From positions 79,887 to 143,886 of the forward strand of contig JALHMJ010000003.1 in NCBI GenBank assembly GCA_022844105.1: a stretch of DNA of 64,000 nt, in the 5' to 3' direction. Positions within the stretch are counted from its first letter, which is position 1. Every line of letters starts with the position of its first letter. The notes below the pieces were generated by a model. That model saw only the letters and a list, made by a program, of their open reading frames with translations, ran no database searches and was not told the DNA's origin. The translations under genes were made by a program, and so were the position numbers. Shown here piece after piece: positions 52,588 through 61,995 of the stretch. Origin of the DNA: Hyphomicrobium sp. GTDB taxonomy: Bacteria; Pseudomonadota; Alphaproteobacteria; Rhizobiales; Hyphomicrobiaceae.

Positions 52588-53064
52588 TTGATCGATCCTA
52601 AAATGACGATTCCAGCACCGGCACTCTGGCTCGGTTGGGCCGGCGTCATTCCGTTCGCCGGTCTGACCATACTTTCCATTGTCAGCAGCGGTTCTGCCTC
52701 AGGGTTCAGCACCGTCGTCGTGCTGCAGGCACTCGTCGCCTACGGCATGGTCATTTTGAGCTTCATGGGCGGGGTGCAATGGGGCCTCGAAATGGCTGGG
52801 TCCGACGGGCGCCGTCACGATACGCTGGGCTTTGCCGCAAGTGTTGTTCCCGCGTTGGTCGCCTTTGGCGTTTCTTTCGTGCAACCGCTTGTAGCTCTCG
52901 TTTTCCTGGCGCTCGGTTTCGTTGGCTTGCTCGGCTATGATCTGCGGCGGATCAAGGCCGGCATCGGGCCGGGCTGGTATGCGGGCTTGCGCCTCCAATT
53001 GAGCACGGCCGTGGTCCTGTGCCTTGGCGCGGCCGTTGCGGCCAACCTGTCCTTGGTCCCCTGA
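52588..53064 (+). CDS. DUF3429 family membrane protein
   Basis: 158 residues if TTG at 52588 is used (AGGAG nine to eleven bases before it); ATG at 52603 would give 153. Five hydrophobic helices, including LGWAGVIPFAGLTILSIV, VVLQALVAYGMVILSFMGGVQWGLEM, FAASVVPALVAFGVSFV and ALVFLALGFVGLLGYDL. SFMGGVQWG is characteristic of DUF3429. Function unknown. The photolyase gene starts 3 bp after its stop, so the two are probably co-expressed. Confidence 0.8.
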   Translation: MIDPKMTIPAPALWLGWAGVIPFAGLTILSIVSSGSASGFSTVVVLQALVAYGMVILSFMGGVQWGLEMAGSDGRRHDTLGFAASVVPALVAFGVSFVQPLVALVFLALGFVGLLGYDLRRIKAGIGPGWYAGLRLQLSTAVVLCLGAAVAANLSLVP

Positions 53065-53067
53065 CGA

Positions 53068-54630
53068 ATGAGCGGCGCGTCGCGGCCACTGCAAATTGTT
53101 TGGTTTAAACGGGATCTCCGCGTCGCCGATCACGCGCCACTCAATGAAGCGGCCCGCGCCGGGCCGGTGCTGCCCCTTTATATTGTCGAGCCGGATTTCT
53201 GGCGTCAGCCCGACACATCGATGCGCCAGTGGCGCTTTCTCCAAAGCTGCCTGAACGAATTGCGCGACGATCTCGCAGCGATCGGTCAACCGCTGGTGAT
53301 CCGGACCGGTGACGCCCTGGAGGTTCTGCAGCACTTGGCCGCGACGCATCGCATCGCAGCGCTGTGGTCGCATGAAGAAACCGGCAACTCTTGGACGTTC
53401 TCTCGCGACAAAGTCGTGGCCGACTGGGCGCGCACCACCGGCATTCCATGGCACGAACGTCGGCAGCATGGCGTCGAGCGGCGAATGAAATACCGCGACG
53501 GCTGGGCTCTGCGTTGGGACCGTTTCATGTCTGAGGCAATTATCGACGCGCCGCACGCGCTGGCGCCCATTTCGAACATCGACACAGGACGATGCCCCGA
53601 CCCGGACGTGTTGGGCATTATCGACGATGGCTGCGTCGGCGGCCAAATGGGCGGCCGTGCTCCGGCTCTTGACCTGCTGCATTCATTCCTACACAGCCGC
53701 GGCACGAATTATCGCCGCGCCATGTCGAACCCGCTCGAAGGGGCTGATGCCTGCTCGCGGCTGTCACCGTATCTTGCGTTCGGCACGCTATCGATGCGCG
53801 AAGTCATGCAAGCAACGTGGGCGCGGCAGCGGGATTTGAAAGTCAGTGACCAGAGCCAGACGGCGGCGTTGCGCGGATCGCTGGCTTCCTTTTCAAGCCG
53901 CCTGCACTGGCACTGCCACTTCATTCAGAAGCTGGAGAGTGAACCTGCGATTGAATTCAGGGAATTTCATCCATCCCTTCGCGGACTGCGTCCAGCCCCC
54001 GCCGACCAGAATCACCTGACGGCGTGGATGAACGGCGAGACAGGCTTTCCATTTCTCGACGCCTGCATGCGCTATTTGCGCGCCACCGGCTGGCTCAACT
54101 TCCGCATGCGCGCGATGGTGATGTCGTTCGCATCCTATAATCTATGGCTCCCATGGCGCGAGACGGGACTTCACCTCGCCCGCATGTTTGTTGACTACGA
54201 GCCCGGCATTCATTGGTCTCAGGTTCAGATGCAGTCCGGCACCACCGGCATCAATGCCATCCGGATCTACAACGTCGTCAAGCAAGGCTACGACCAGGAC
54301 CCGGACGGCGTCTTCGTGCGCCGCTGGATTCCCGAACTTCAAGATGTCCCCGATCGCTTCATTCATGAGCCTTGGCGTTGGGACGAAGCGGCGCGCCATA
54401 TTGGCCCAAGCTATCCCGCCCCCATCGTTGACTTGAAGGACACCACCAGCACGGCGAAAGACCGCATCTACGGTGCACGTCAGGGCCGCCGGTTCCATGA
54501 GGGCGCAGATGCCATCCAGGACAAACACGGCAGTCGCAAGAGTGGCATCGCCATGACGGGGCAACGAAGCGGCAGATCAAAAAATAAGAGAAAGACGTCT
54601 GGAGCAACGCAACTCGATTTCGATCTTTAA
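53068..54630 (+). CDS. cryptochrome/photolyase family protein (atypical)
   Basis: 520 residues from MSGASRPLQIVWFKRDLRVADH. N-terminal photolyase alpha/beta domain (to about 130), then an FAD-binding helical domain with ACSRLSPYLAFGTLSMREV near 230, SFSSRLHWHCHFIQKLE near 277, TGWLNFRMRAMVMSFASYNL near 345 and a C-terminal Lys/Arg-rich tail. The block after the cofactor site reads PGIHWSQVQMQSGTTGINAIRIYN; class I CPD photolyases have a GWQW-type sequence there. It could be a DNA-repair enzyme or blue-light sensor. Subgroup not assigned. Likely co-transcribed with the DUF3429 gene. Confidence 0.8.
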   Translation: MSGASRPLQIVWFKRDLRVADHAPLNEAARAGPVLPLYIVEPDFWRQPDTSMRQWRFLQSCLNELRDDLAAIGQPLVIRTGDALEVLQHLAATHRIAALWSHEETGNSWTFSRDKVVADWARTTGIPWHERRQHGVERRMKYRDGWALRWDRFMSEAIIDAPHALAPISNIDTGRCPDPDVLGIIDDGCVGGQMGGRAPALDLLHSFLHSRGTNYRRAMSNPLEGADACSRLSPYLAFGTLSMREVMQATWARQRDLKVSDQSQTAALRGSLASFSSRLHWHCHFIQKLESEPAIEFREFHPSLRGLRPAPADQNHLTAWMNGETGFPFLDACMRYLRATGWLNFRMRAMVMSFASYNLWLPWRETGLHLARMFVDYEPGIHWSQVQMQSGTTGINAIRIYNVVKQGYDQDPDGVFVRRWIPELQDVPDRFIHEPWRWDEAARHIGPSYPAPIVDLKDTTSTAKDRIYGARQGRRFHEGADAIQDKHGSRKSGIAMTGQRSGRSKNKRKTSGATQLDFDL

Positions 54631-55406
54631 GGTCGACCGTCACGCTTGGCCGGTGCGCGCGGAAGGCGCGGTACGAAATAGGGAACCTCGCGCGCATACA
54701 GATCGAACCGTTCACCGTGAATGCGGCGATAGCGAGCTTCTTTAAGTATCGGTCCCAAAATGCAATAACTCGTGAGGGCAATGGCCACCATGAGTTGATC
54801 AGGCGTCCACACTGGCACAGTCCATGTCGTCAAGGCGAAGCTCACGTAGATGGGATTGCGCGTAAAGCGAAACAGCCCCCTCGTCGGCATGTCTGGATAC
54901 CGCACACGGCGTCCTGAAAACACCGCCGACCAGCCGTTGAAACCGCTCTGAAGTTCGAGCCCCGCGTTCATCGTCGACAGTCCCAACAGCGCCCATGAAG
55001 CAAGGAACATCGCCACGAAAACATAGAGCAGGGTCCCCTCCGCCTGCCACCACACCACGCCCGAAGGGGTCCACAATGCGAAGAGCGCGCCGACCTGAAC
55101 GGCGGCGAGGATCACATAAATCGTCGGCGCCAAATCAGAGGCAAAGGGCTTCGGAGAAAGCCATTTGAGAACGCGCCGCCCCCGATCCGATAGCAGGAAC
55201 GAATGCCCTAGCGGCAATTGCAGCAGCAGTAGAGCGTTAACAGCGATGGACCACGGCACCGATACACGGCCCTGACTGAGCGTCATGCCCGACCCCATCA
55301 CAATGACCATGGTCAGGGCTGCAAGGCCGAATGTTGCATGGCATATGATTCCGTAAATGACAGCGATCATTTTACGGAGCGGTGTTGCGATGGGTTGGTT
55401 GATCAT
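54627..55406 (-). CDS. integral membrane methyltransferase (NnrU/MddA/ICMT-like)
   Basis: 259 residues. Six or seven hydrophobic segments, starting IYGIICHATFGLAALTMVIV, and a C-terminal signature FRFTRNPIYVSFALTTW with EARYRRIHGERFDLYAREVPYF close to the end. This is the R-x-P-x-Y and E-E-Y-like pattern of isoprenylcysteine carboxyl methyltransferase relatives. MddA (methanethiol to dimethyl sulfide) is one member with similar layout; the substrate here is unknown. Its last 4 bp overlap those of the photolyase gene on the other strand. Confidence 0.72.
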   Translation of the reverse strand: MINQPIATPLRKMIAVIYGIICHATFGLAALTMVIVMGSGMTLSQGRVSVPWSIAVNALLLLQLPLGHSFLLSDRGRRVLKWLSPKPFASDLAPTIYVILAAVQVGALFALWTPSGVVWWQAEGTLLYVFVAMFLASWALLGLSTMNAGLELQSGFNGWSAVFSGRRVRYPDMPTRGLFRFTRNPIYVSFALTTWTVPVWTPDQLMVAIALTSYCILGPILKEARYRRIHGERFDLYAREVPYFVPRLPRAPAKRDGRP

Positions 55407-55628
55407 GTTTTGACAACGTGCGCCGGGCAGTAACGGATTGCCGTTTGCTGCGTTGGTATTCGAAACCGCCTGCTGCCGTCATGGTACCCGGTCTTTTCCG
55501 TATTGAATGCCGCATTCGAGCACCCGAATTGGTGGTGCATGGAGTTGGCATTCGCAATGAGGCGAGCCCCGCTCCGCAAGCCGATACGGGCTTAAGTTCT
55601 ATTAATTCAAAAACGAATGGAGGAAAAA

Positions 55629-56060
55629 ATGACAACGCATGTTTCGAATTCCAAGCGACTTCTTGCCATTTCAACGGCGGCCGCAATTGGCTCTGTGGTG
55701 ATCGTCGGAGCCGCTGTGGCTGCCGTTCCCAATGCTCCGCCGTCGATTCTCGTCTTCAATCAGAAGGCGCCGGGCAACTCCGTGTCGATCGACTATGCCA
55801 ACATTCCAGTCGACGGTTATGTGGTGGTTTATGCAGCAAACAGCGAAGGCCAGCGGGCCGGTGAGCCTTTGGGCTCGCTATCGGTAAAAGCCGGAAGCCA
55901 TACGGACTTGAAAGTCGGTTTGAGCGCGGCGCCTAAGGCTGGAGCCTTGCTCTGGGCATCGCTCTACAAAGATAAAGACGGCAAAGAAGGTTTTGACGCT
56001 AAAGGCGACCAGCCCGTCTGGACGAAGATTCCGATGCAGAACGCATTTAAGGTTGAATGA
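55629..56060 (+). CDS. exported DUF-type beta-rich protein, 143 residues
   Basis: Starts at 55629, where GGAGG stands six bases before ATGACAACG; an in-frame ATG at 55617 would contain that site. Signal region RLLAISTAAAIGSVVIVGAAVAAVP, cleaved near residue 35. The mature part PPSILVFNQKAPGNSVSIDYANIPVDGYVVVYAA looks like the beta-sandwich found in DUF7282 proteins; KVGLSAAPKAGALLWASLYKDKDG and GDQPVW follow. The role is unknown. Ends 56 bp before a terminator. Confidence 0.7.
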   Translation: MTTHVSNSKRLLAISTAAAIGSVVIVGAAVAAVPNAPPSILVFNQKAPGNSVSIDYANIPVDGYVVVYAANSEGQRAGEPLGSLSVKAGSHTDLKVGLSAAPKAGALLWASLYKDKDGKEGFDAKGDQPVWTKIPMQNAFKVE

Positions 56061-56115
56061 TCCATCGTTGCGAAATAATAGCGGGAATACAAGAATGGTA
56101 GAGGCGGAAAACGGG

Positions 56116-56144
56116 TGCGCCCCGGGACGATGTCCCGGGGCGCA
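56116..56144. terminator. bidirectional terminator between the exported protein gene and groEL
   Basis: TGCGCCCCGGGA-CGATG-TCCCGGGGCGCA is a perfect 12-base stem. The plus side is followed by ATTTCTTGTT, the minus side by CCCGTTTTCC. It ends groEL, whose stop is at 56171. Confidence 0.85.
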
Positions 56145-56170
56145 ATTTCTTGTTCGACGATAGGGTCGGG

Positions 56171-57832
<1,662 letters not shown>

Positions 57833-57883
57833 TTACTAGGGGGAGAATGGGGTTGAGCGGTGGGGGGGGACGGTTAGGGTGGC

Positions 57884-58174
57884 TTACTTGTCCAGCACGC
57901 CCATGATGTCGCTTTCCTTCATGATCAAGAGATCCTGACCATCGATTTTGACCTCGGTGCCCGACCATTTGCCGAACAGCACCTTGTCGCCCGCTTTGAC
58001 ATCCAGAGGGACGACCTTGCCGGTTTCATCACGAGCGCCAGGCCCGGCTGCAACGATTTCCCCCTGCTGGGGTTTTTCCCCCGCGGTGTCGGGAATGATA
58101 ATGCCACCAGCCGATTTGGTCTCGGCGTCGGCACGCTTGACGACCACGCGGTCGTGGAGAGGACGGAACTTCAT
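57884..58174 (-). CDS. groS: co-chaperonin GroES
   Basis: 96 residues from [16 protein letters not shown]. The mobile loop [29 protein letters not shown] and the roof and base regions ([26 protein letters not shown], ending SDIMGVLDK) are intact. Caps the GroEL ring. First gene of the groES-groEL operon. The longer open frame, upstream over the CIRCE element, is not coding. Confidence 0.98.
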   Translation of the reverse strand: MKFRPLHDRVVVKRADAETKSAGGIIIPDTAGEKPQQGEIVAAGPGARDETGKVVPLDVKAGDKVLFGKWSGTEVKIDGQDLLIMKESDIMGVLDK

Positions 58175-58250
58175 GTGCGGTTTTGCTCCGGGTTTGGAGA
58201 GAAAAGTGTCACGTCTATCAGCCGGCGAACATCCGGCCTCGGCGGACTTG

Positions 58251-58277
58251 TTAGCACCCGACATCGTAGAGTGCCAA
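58251..58277 (-). promoter_or_regulatory. CIRCE element (HrcA-binding site)
   Basis: On the minus strand TTGGCACTC, nine bases, GGGTGCTAA; consensus TTAGCACTC-N9-GAGTGCTAA, with one substitution in each half. It lies at the predicted transcription start and about 75 bp before the groES ATG. HrcA repressor binds here and releases on heat stress. No hrcA gene lies in the window. Confidence 0.92.
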
Positions 58278-58286
58278 CACTCATGC

Positions 58287-58315
58287 AAATAGGGTGTGCT
58301 GCACACTTTTGTCAA
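58287..58315 (-). promoter_or_regulatory. groESL promoter
   Basis: On the minus strand a perfect TTGACA (58315-58310), 17 bases and CTATTT (58292-58287), with the start site near 58280, just before the CIRCE. Confidence 0.8.
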
Positions 58316-58403
58316 GATCGCTTGATCCACTGACGCATTAGGCAATTGAATTGGTTATATTATCAGTCTTGGGCTAGGTTACATCCTAAACGTGAAATCG
58401 ATC

Positions 58404-58432
58404 TTGAATGTATATCAAAAGTTGTGTTAATT
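58404..58432 (+). promoter_or_regulatory. promoter candidate for the 70-residue gene
   Basis: TTGAAT (58404-58409), 17 bases, TTAATT (58427-58432), in an AT-rich gap divergent from groESL. The ATG is 30 bp further on. Confidence 0.5.
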
Positions 58433-58461
58433 TGATTTCAGCATGAAACATTGGGGCTGCT

Positions 58462-58674
58462 ATGGCGAAATCACTTAGGGCGAAACGCCCCGCTGCAGAC
58501 GGTGCGAATACGAACCAGCATCATCCCAATCGTCATGACGCAGCGCTGGACCGCATGGCCTACATGGCCGACCTTCTACTCGAGTTAAAAGACATGGCGA
58601 CGAGCGACGGCAATGCCACGCTGGCGGGCTTGCTGGCACTTGCCCACATGGAGGCATTGAGCAAGAGCCGCTGA
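58462..58674 (+). CDS. small hypothetical protein, 70 residues
   Basis: MAKSLRAKRPAADGANTN, then HDAALDRMAYMADLLLELKDMATSDGNATLAGLLALAHMEALSKSR. The C-terminal two thirds look like a compact pair of amphipathic helices and are of a kind I recognise as a conserved small protein in Hyphomicrobiales (MAYMADLLLELKDMA block). Function unknown. It has its own promoter candidate, lies next to groESL and is followed by hairpin repeats. Confidence 0.65.
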   Translation: MAKSLRAKRPAADGANTNQHHPNRHDAALDRMAYMADLLLELKDMATSDGNATLAGLLALAHMEALSKSR

Positions 58675-58679
58675 TGCCC

Positions 58680-58721
58680 GCACGCGGCGGCCGGCTCCCC
58701 GACAGGGGAGTCGCCGCGTGC
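58680..58721. repeat. bulged hairpin repeat, copy 2
   Basis: GCACGCGGC (58680-58688) pairs with GCCGCGTGC (58713-58721). The inner arm GGCTCCCC (58693-58700) and GGGGAGTC (58705-58712) surround the loop GACA. The left-side GGCC bulge (58689-58692) is unpaired. Same core as at 17661-17698, with a different outer stem. Confidence 0.8.
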
Positions 58722-58732
58722 AACCAAACAAT

Positions 58733-58826
58733 CACGCGGCGGCCGGCTCCCCAAACTTCCCGCGCCGTGCGGCCGGCTCCGCGTCAGCGGAGTCGCGCGG
58801 CGCCATCAAAAGAAAGTCGCCGCGTG
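58733..58826. repeat. bulged hairpin repeat, copy 3, interrupted by copy 4
   Basis: CACGCGGCG (58733-58741) with its complement CGCCGCGTG (58818-58826) form the outer stem. GGCCGGCTCCCC follows on the left and AAAGTC precedes the right arm. Between them is copy 4 plus short linkers, so one element appears inserted in another. Confidence 0.65.
58762..58803. repeat. bulged hairpin repeat, copy 4 (nested)
   Basis: GCGCCGTGC (58762-58770) pairs with GCGCGGCGC (58795-58803) with one mismatch. The inner arm GGCTCCGC (58775-58782) and GCGGAGTC (58787-58794) keep pairing by matching changes. GGCC bulge at 58771-58774; loop GTCA. It is embedded in copy 3. Confidence 0.75.
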
Positions 58827-58834
58827 CCACGAAA

Positions 58835-59275
58835 TTAAGTGCGGCAGATCAAAACCGGTACGTGCGCATGAGTAACCGTCTTAGTCGCAACGCTGCCGAG
58901 CATCAGACCCGCCAACCCGTGTCGGCCATGCGATCCCATGATGATCAGATCGCAACCTTTGGCTTTCGCCGTTTCAACGATCGCTTTATGGGCTTGCGGA
59001 TCGGTGGTGTGAATTATCTCGACCGGAATGCCGGCGGCCGCAAACTTCTCAGCAGCTTTTTTCAGCAGGTTGTGTGCGGCCTTGCTCATCGAAGTCTCGA
59101 AATCCGCAGGTGGGTACATCACGACCGCATCACCCACGACGAGGCTCGACCAAGGCGGCGTGACATGGACAAGAAAGACTTGGGATCCAAACGTTTTGGC
59201 CAATTCCAAGCCATGTGATTGCGCCAGTTCCGACAACTCGGATCCATCGATTGCAATGAGTAGTGTCTTGAACAT
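58835..59275 (-). CDS. universal stress protein (UspA family)
   Basis: 146 residues. An alpha/beta fold opens MFKTLLIAIDGSELS and ends with the ATP-binding G-2x-G-9x-G-S type motif GSHGRHGLAGLMLGSVATKTVTHAHVPVLI. USP proteins bind ATP and act in stress survival; the exact role is unknown. It lies 59 bp after the hypothetical gene at 59335-59739 on the same strand, so it is probably under the FNR/FixK-type box at 59800. Confidence 0.9.
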   Translation of the reverse strand: MFKTLLIAIDGSELSELAQSHGLELAKTFGSQVFLVHVTPPWSSLVVGDAVVMYPPADFETSMSKAAHNLLKKAAEKFAAAGIPVEIIHTTDPQAHKAIVETAKAKGCDLIIMGSHGRHGLAGLMLGSVATKTVTHAHVPVLICRT

Positions 59276-59334
59276 GATCGATGATGCCCCTGTGGACGGC
59301 TACCCAATCCGATGCATTGAGCAGTGGTCGTGAT

Positions 59335-59739
59335 TTAGTCGAGTTGCAACACGGAGACGACGCGGTAGGTTTTCAAATCGCCGTCCGGTTCTTTGATCGA
59401 GACATATTCACCTGGCACAAACCGATGTGAATTCAGCCGAAAGCCGGTTTCGTCCTGGGAGGCGTCACCGTGAATATCGTAGTGGAACGCCCATGACCCG
59501 CCGCGCTTGCGGATGACGTGACCGATTTCGTCCGGTTCCGTTTCGTTGAAACGTCGAACGCGGCACCGATCCTTCAGATCGTGGTAGGCGTCCTCTAGAA
59601 TGCGCCCATCGTCGCTGACCGGGGCGATGAAATCATACCCAGTCCGGCGGCTGCCATCGGGATGGCCAGGCTCCCGCGCCAGTTCCAAACGAACGCGCCG
59701 AAGGAGTGTCACGGGTGATGAACTGATCTCGGTTTTCAT
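59335..59739 (-). CDS. hypothetical conserved protein, 134 residues
   Basis: Starts MKTEISSSPVTLLRRV; GAGG lies 9 bases before this ATG, while the ATG three codons earlier has no spacer to that site. Contains LELAREPGHPDGSRRTGYDFIAPVSDDGRI, RRFNETEPDEIGHVIRKRGGSWAFHYDI and RFVPGEYVSIKEPDGDLKTYRVVSV, a soluble beta-rich protein. I do not recognise the family. It heads a likely operon with the USP gene, just behind the FNR-type box. Confidence 0.7.
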   Translation of the reverse strand: MKTEISSSPVTLLRRVRLELAREPGHPDGSRRTGYDFIAPVSDDGRILEDAYHDLKDRCRVRRFNETEPDEIGHVIRKRGGSWAFHYDIHGDASQDETGFRLNSHRFVPGEYVSIKEPDGDLKTYRVVSVLQLD

Positions 59740-59796
59740 GGAACGCATCCTCTGTCTTTTTTGTTGAAGACATTATCGACATGAGACCCTGGCTGA

Positions 59797-59817
59797 ACCT
59801 TGATCTTCATCAAGGTT
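59797..59817. promoter_or_regulatory. FNR/FixK-type box
   Basis: AACC-TTGAT-CTTC-ATCAA-GGTT, where TTGAT-N4-ATCAA (59800-59813) matches the FNR/FixK consensus exactly. Its centre is about 41.5 bases before a start predicted at 59765 on the minus strand, with ATAATG (59776-59771) as the -10, the class II activation arrangement. It is 67 bp from the ATG at 59739 and 68 bp from the divergent ATG at 59875. Confidence 0.75.
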
Positions 59818-59874
59818 GAAGTCGATCATTTTGCATCATGGTCTACCCCACGGCCCTGACCGGAGGAGAAGATC

Positions 59875-60186
59875 ATGACGCCAGCGAAAGCCGCTATCCT
59901 GAGCCTTGGTTTATTGTTGGTGCTTCCGCTCGCCGCGAGAGGAGAAGATAAGCCCGATATTGAGCCCCCCGCCGACACGCGCTGGCGCCTATTGCTCAAG
60001 AATCAGGTCAAGGCCGAGAAAAACTGCGATCTCGCCGACGTGCTCACCTACAGCGAATTGCAGATCGGTGCGGAAATCGCGATCTCAGGTAAAATCGCCT
60101 GCGTGGACGGCCGCGAGTACGACTACAGCCGTCCACGGCCGCACCTGGAGTTCGAATTTAGGCTGTGCGAGCCGAGTGTCTGTTGA
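59875..60186 (+). CDS. small exported protein, 103 residues
   Basis: GGAGGAG precedes the ATG by about 7 bases. Signal peptide AKAAILSLGLLLVLPLAARG, cleavage near residue 23. The mature 80 residues include RWRLLLKNQVKAEKNCDLADVLTYSEL, GEEIAISGKIACVDG-like EIAISGKIACVDGREYDYS and a Cys-rich end (LCEPSVC). Cysteines suggest a disulfide-bonded periplasmic protein. No family recognised. It is divergent from the gene at 59739, with the FNR-type box between, and converges with dprA. Confidence 0.65.
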   Translation: MTPAKAAILSLGLLLVLPLAARGEDKPDIEPPADTRWRLLLKNQVKAEKNCDLADVLTYSELQIGAEIAISGKIACVDGREYDYSRPRPHLEFEFRLCEPSVC

Positions 60187-60187
60187 A

Positions 60188-61366
60188 CTAGCCCATTGCA
60201 GCTGCCGGCTTCAGTGACACGAGGCTTTGCCCGTGCCGTTCGATGCGCCCCGCAAGGTCGAGTTCCATCAGAATGACGCGCAATTCCCGCGCACCTAAGT
60301 CCGTCGCGCGGGCCAAATCATCGACCTGGATGGGGTTGGGCCCCATAGCCAGGACCACCCGATCCCGATCCGACCCGCCAATCAGTGGCGGTGGGCGCGG
60401 CGCCGACGGGACCACGTCCTTGAAGGCGGTTGCGGGTTCCATGACGAGTGCCGTCCCGGCGAGTACGGGTGCCAGCACGTCAAGGACATCCTCCGCCGTC
60501 GTCACGAGCGTAGCCCCCGACTTTAAAAGATAGTTGGTGCCTTCCGCGCGCGGGTCGAGGGGGTGGCCCGGAACCGCAAATACCTCGCGTCCCTGTTCGG
60601 CAGCTATGCGAGCTGTCGAAAGCGTTCCTGATCGATGCGCGGCCTCGATCACAACCACGCCGTGCGACATGCCAGAGACCAGCCGATTTCGCCGCGGAAA
60701 ATCCTTGGCCCGCGGTTCAAACCCCGGCGGCATTTCCGACGCAAGACACCCCGTTTCTGCAATCGCCGACTGCAATCGAGCATTTTCTGGCGGATAGATG
60801 AAATCGATGCCACCGGCGACGACCGCGATCGTCCCGGTCGCAAGGCTTGCTTCGTGAACGGTCGCATCGATGCCGCGCGCCAAACCGGACACGGTGACGA
60901 GCCCGCGCTGCCCGAGCCCCGTCGCAAACCGACGCGCCATAGTCATGCCTGCCGCAGAGGCTTGGCGCGATCCGACGATGGCTATGGCCGGGCGGCTGAG
61001 GAGTTCCACGCGGCCCATGATGTAGACGGCGGGCGGTGGAGCGTCGATGTGCGCCAGCAGCGCGGGATAGCCCGGTTCGATCGTGAAAACGATTTGCGCG
61101 CCGATTTTCGCGGCAGCGTCTAACTCGCGCTCCGCTCGATCGGCGGGGCAAATGCGAATGGTCCGCCCGCCGCGTCGTGCGAGTTCCGGCAACGCCTCCA
61201 ATGCCTGAACGGCTCCGCCATAATGATTGATGAGTTCGCGAAAAGTAACCGGGCCGACATTGTCGGACCGGATGAGCCGCAGACAGGCTAGCCGTTGCAC
61301 CGGATCGAGGACGGCAACCGGCAAGGGCGCCGGCGTAAAAAGGTCAGGCGAATCACGCTTTGGCAC
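60188..61366 (-). CDS. dprA: DNA-processing protein DprA
   Basis: 392 residues. N-terminal SAM-like helices, then a Rossmann fold with [21 protein letters not shown] near 132, [15 protein letters not shown] near 163, [36 protein letters not shown] near 213 and [25 protein letters not shown] near 260, plus a C-terminal winged helix. DprA loads RecA on incoming single-stranded DNA during transformation. It overlaps plsY by 14 bp, and both are part of the pyrC-plsY-dprA run. Confidence 0.93.
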   Translation of the reverse strand: MPKRDSPDLFTPAPLPVAVLDPVQRLACLRLIRSDNVGPVTFRELINHYGGAVQALEALPELARRGGRTIRICPADRAERELDAAAKIGAQIVFTIEPGYPALLAHIDAPPPAVYIMGRVELLSRPAIAIVGSRQASAAGMTMARRFATGLGQRGLVTVSGLARGIDATVHEASLATGTIAVVAGGIDFIYPPENARLQSAIAETGCLASEMPPGFEPRAKDFPRRNRLVSGMSHGVVVIEAAHRSGTLSTARIAAEQGREVFAVPGHPLDPRAEGTNYLLKSGATLVTTAEDVLDVLAPVLAGTALVMEPATAFKDVVPSAPRPPPLIGGSDRDRVVLAMGPNPIQVDDLARATDLGARELRVILMELDLAGRIERHGQSLVSLKPAAAMG

Positions 61367-61970
61367 CGATGCGCGGCTCCTCGCCCGCGAGCAATCGTTT
61401 GATATTGGCAGAATGCTTCCACAGTAAGATCGGGGTCATCAATGCGCCGAGCAATGCTTCGGGGATACGTCCCGTCACGAGGAGATAGGCCGGTGCGACG
61501 ACACTGGCGACGAGAGCCGACAGCGAGGAGTACCGGGTTGTGACGGCCAGCGCGAGCCACACCCCGCAGAACACGAGTGCCGCCGGCCAGGCTGCACCGA
61601 TCAACACGCCGATGTAGGTCGCAACACCCTTCCCGCCCTTGAACCCGAGCCATACCGGAAAGACGTGCCCGAGAAATGCACCCAAACCCGCAAGAACGCT
61701 GGCCAGGATCGCAATTCCATGAGCGGCTCCAAAGTAGTGCCCGAGAAAAACAGCGGCCGTGCCCTTCAGCGCATCGAGGATGAGCGTTGCCGCGGCGAGT
61801 TTTTTGTTGCCCGTCCTGAGAACGTTCGTTGCCCCGATATTACCCGAGCCGATGGAGCGCACATCGCCAAGCCCTGCCGCCCGTGTCAGGATCAATCCGA
61901 ATGGGATCGAACCCAGAAGATATCCGAGGCCAAGTGCGACGAGAGCCGGGAATGAAAAGATCAGATCCAT
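61353..61970 (-). CDS. plsY: acyl-phosphate glycerol-3-phosphate acyltransferase PlsY
   Basis: 205 residues, five to seven membrane helices starting [26 protein letters not shown]. Three conserved loops show: [24 protein letters not shown] and [24 protein letters not shown]. It transfers acyl from acyl-phosphate to glycerol-3-phosphate in the first step of phospholipid synthesis. It is between the coiled-coil gene and dprA. Confidence 0.96.
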   Translation of the reverse strand: MDLIFSFPALVALGLGYLLGSIPFGLILTRAAGLGDVRSIGSGNIGATNVLRTGNKKLAAATLILDALKGTAAVFLGHYFGAAHGIAILASVLAGLGAFLGHVFPVWLGFKGGKGVATYIGVLIGAAWPAALVFCGVWLALAVTTRYSSLSALVASVVAPAYLLVTGRIPEALLGALMTPILLWKHSANIKRLLAGEEPRIGAKA

Positions 61971-61995
61971 CGGCGGCTCACTCCGGATGTAGGCG

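Noticed and set aside
58680-58830. CRISPR or rho-independent terminators at the hairpin cluster
   Set aside because: The copies have no regular spacing or unique spacers, and no T-run follows any of them.
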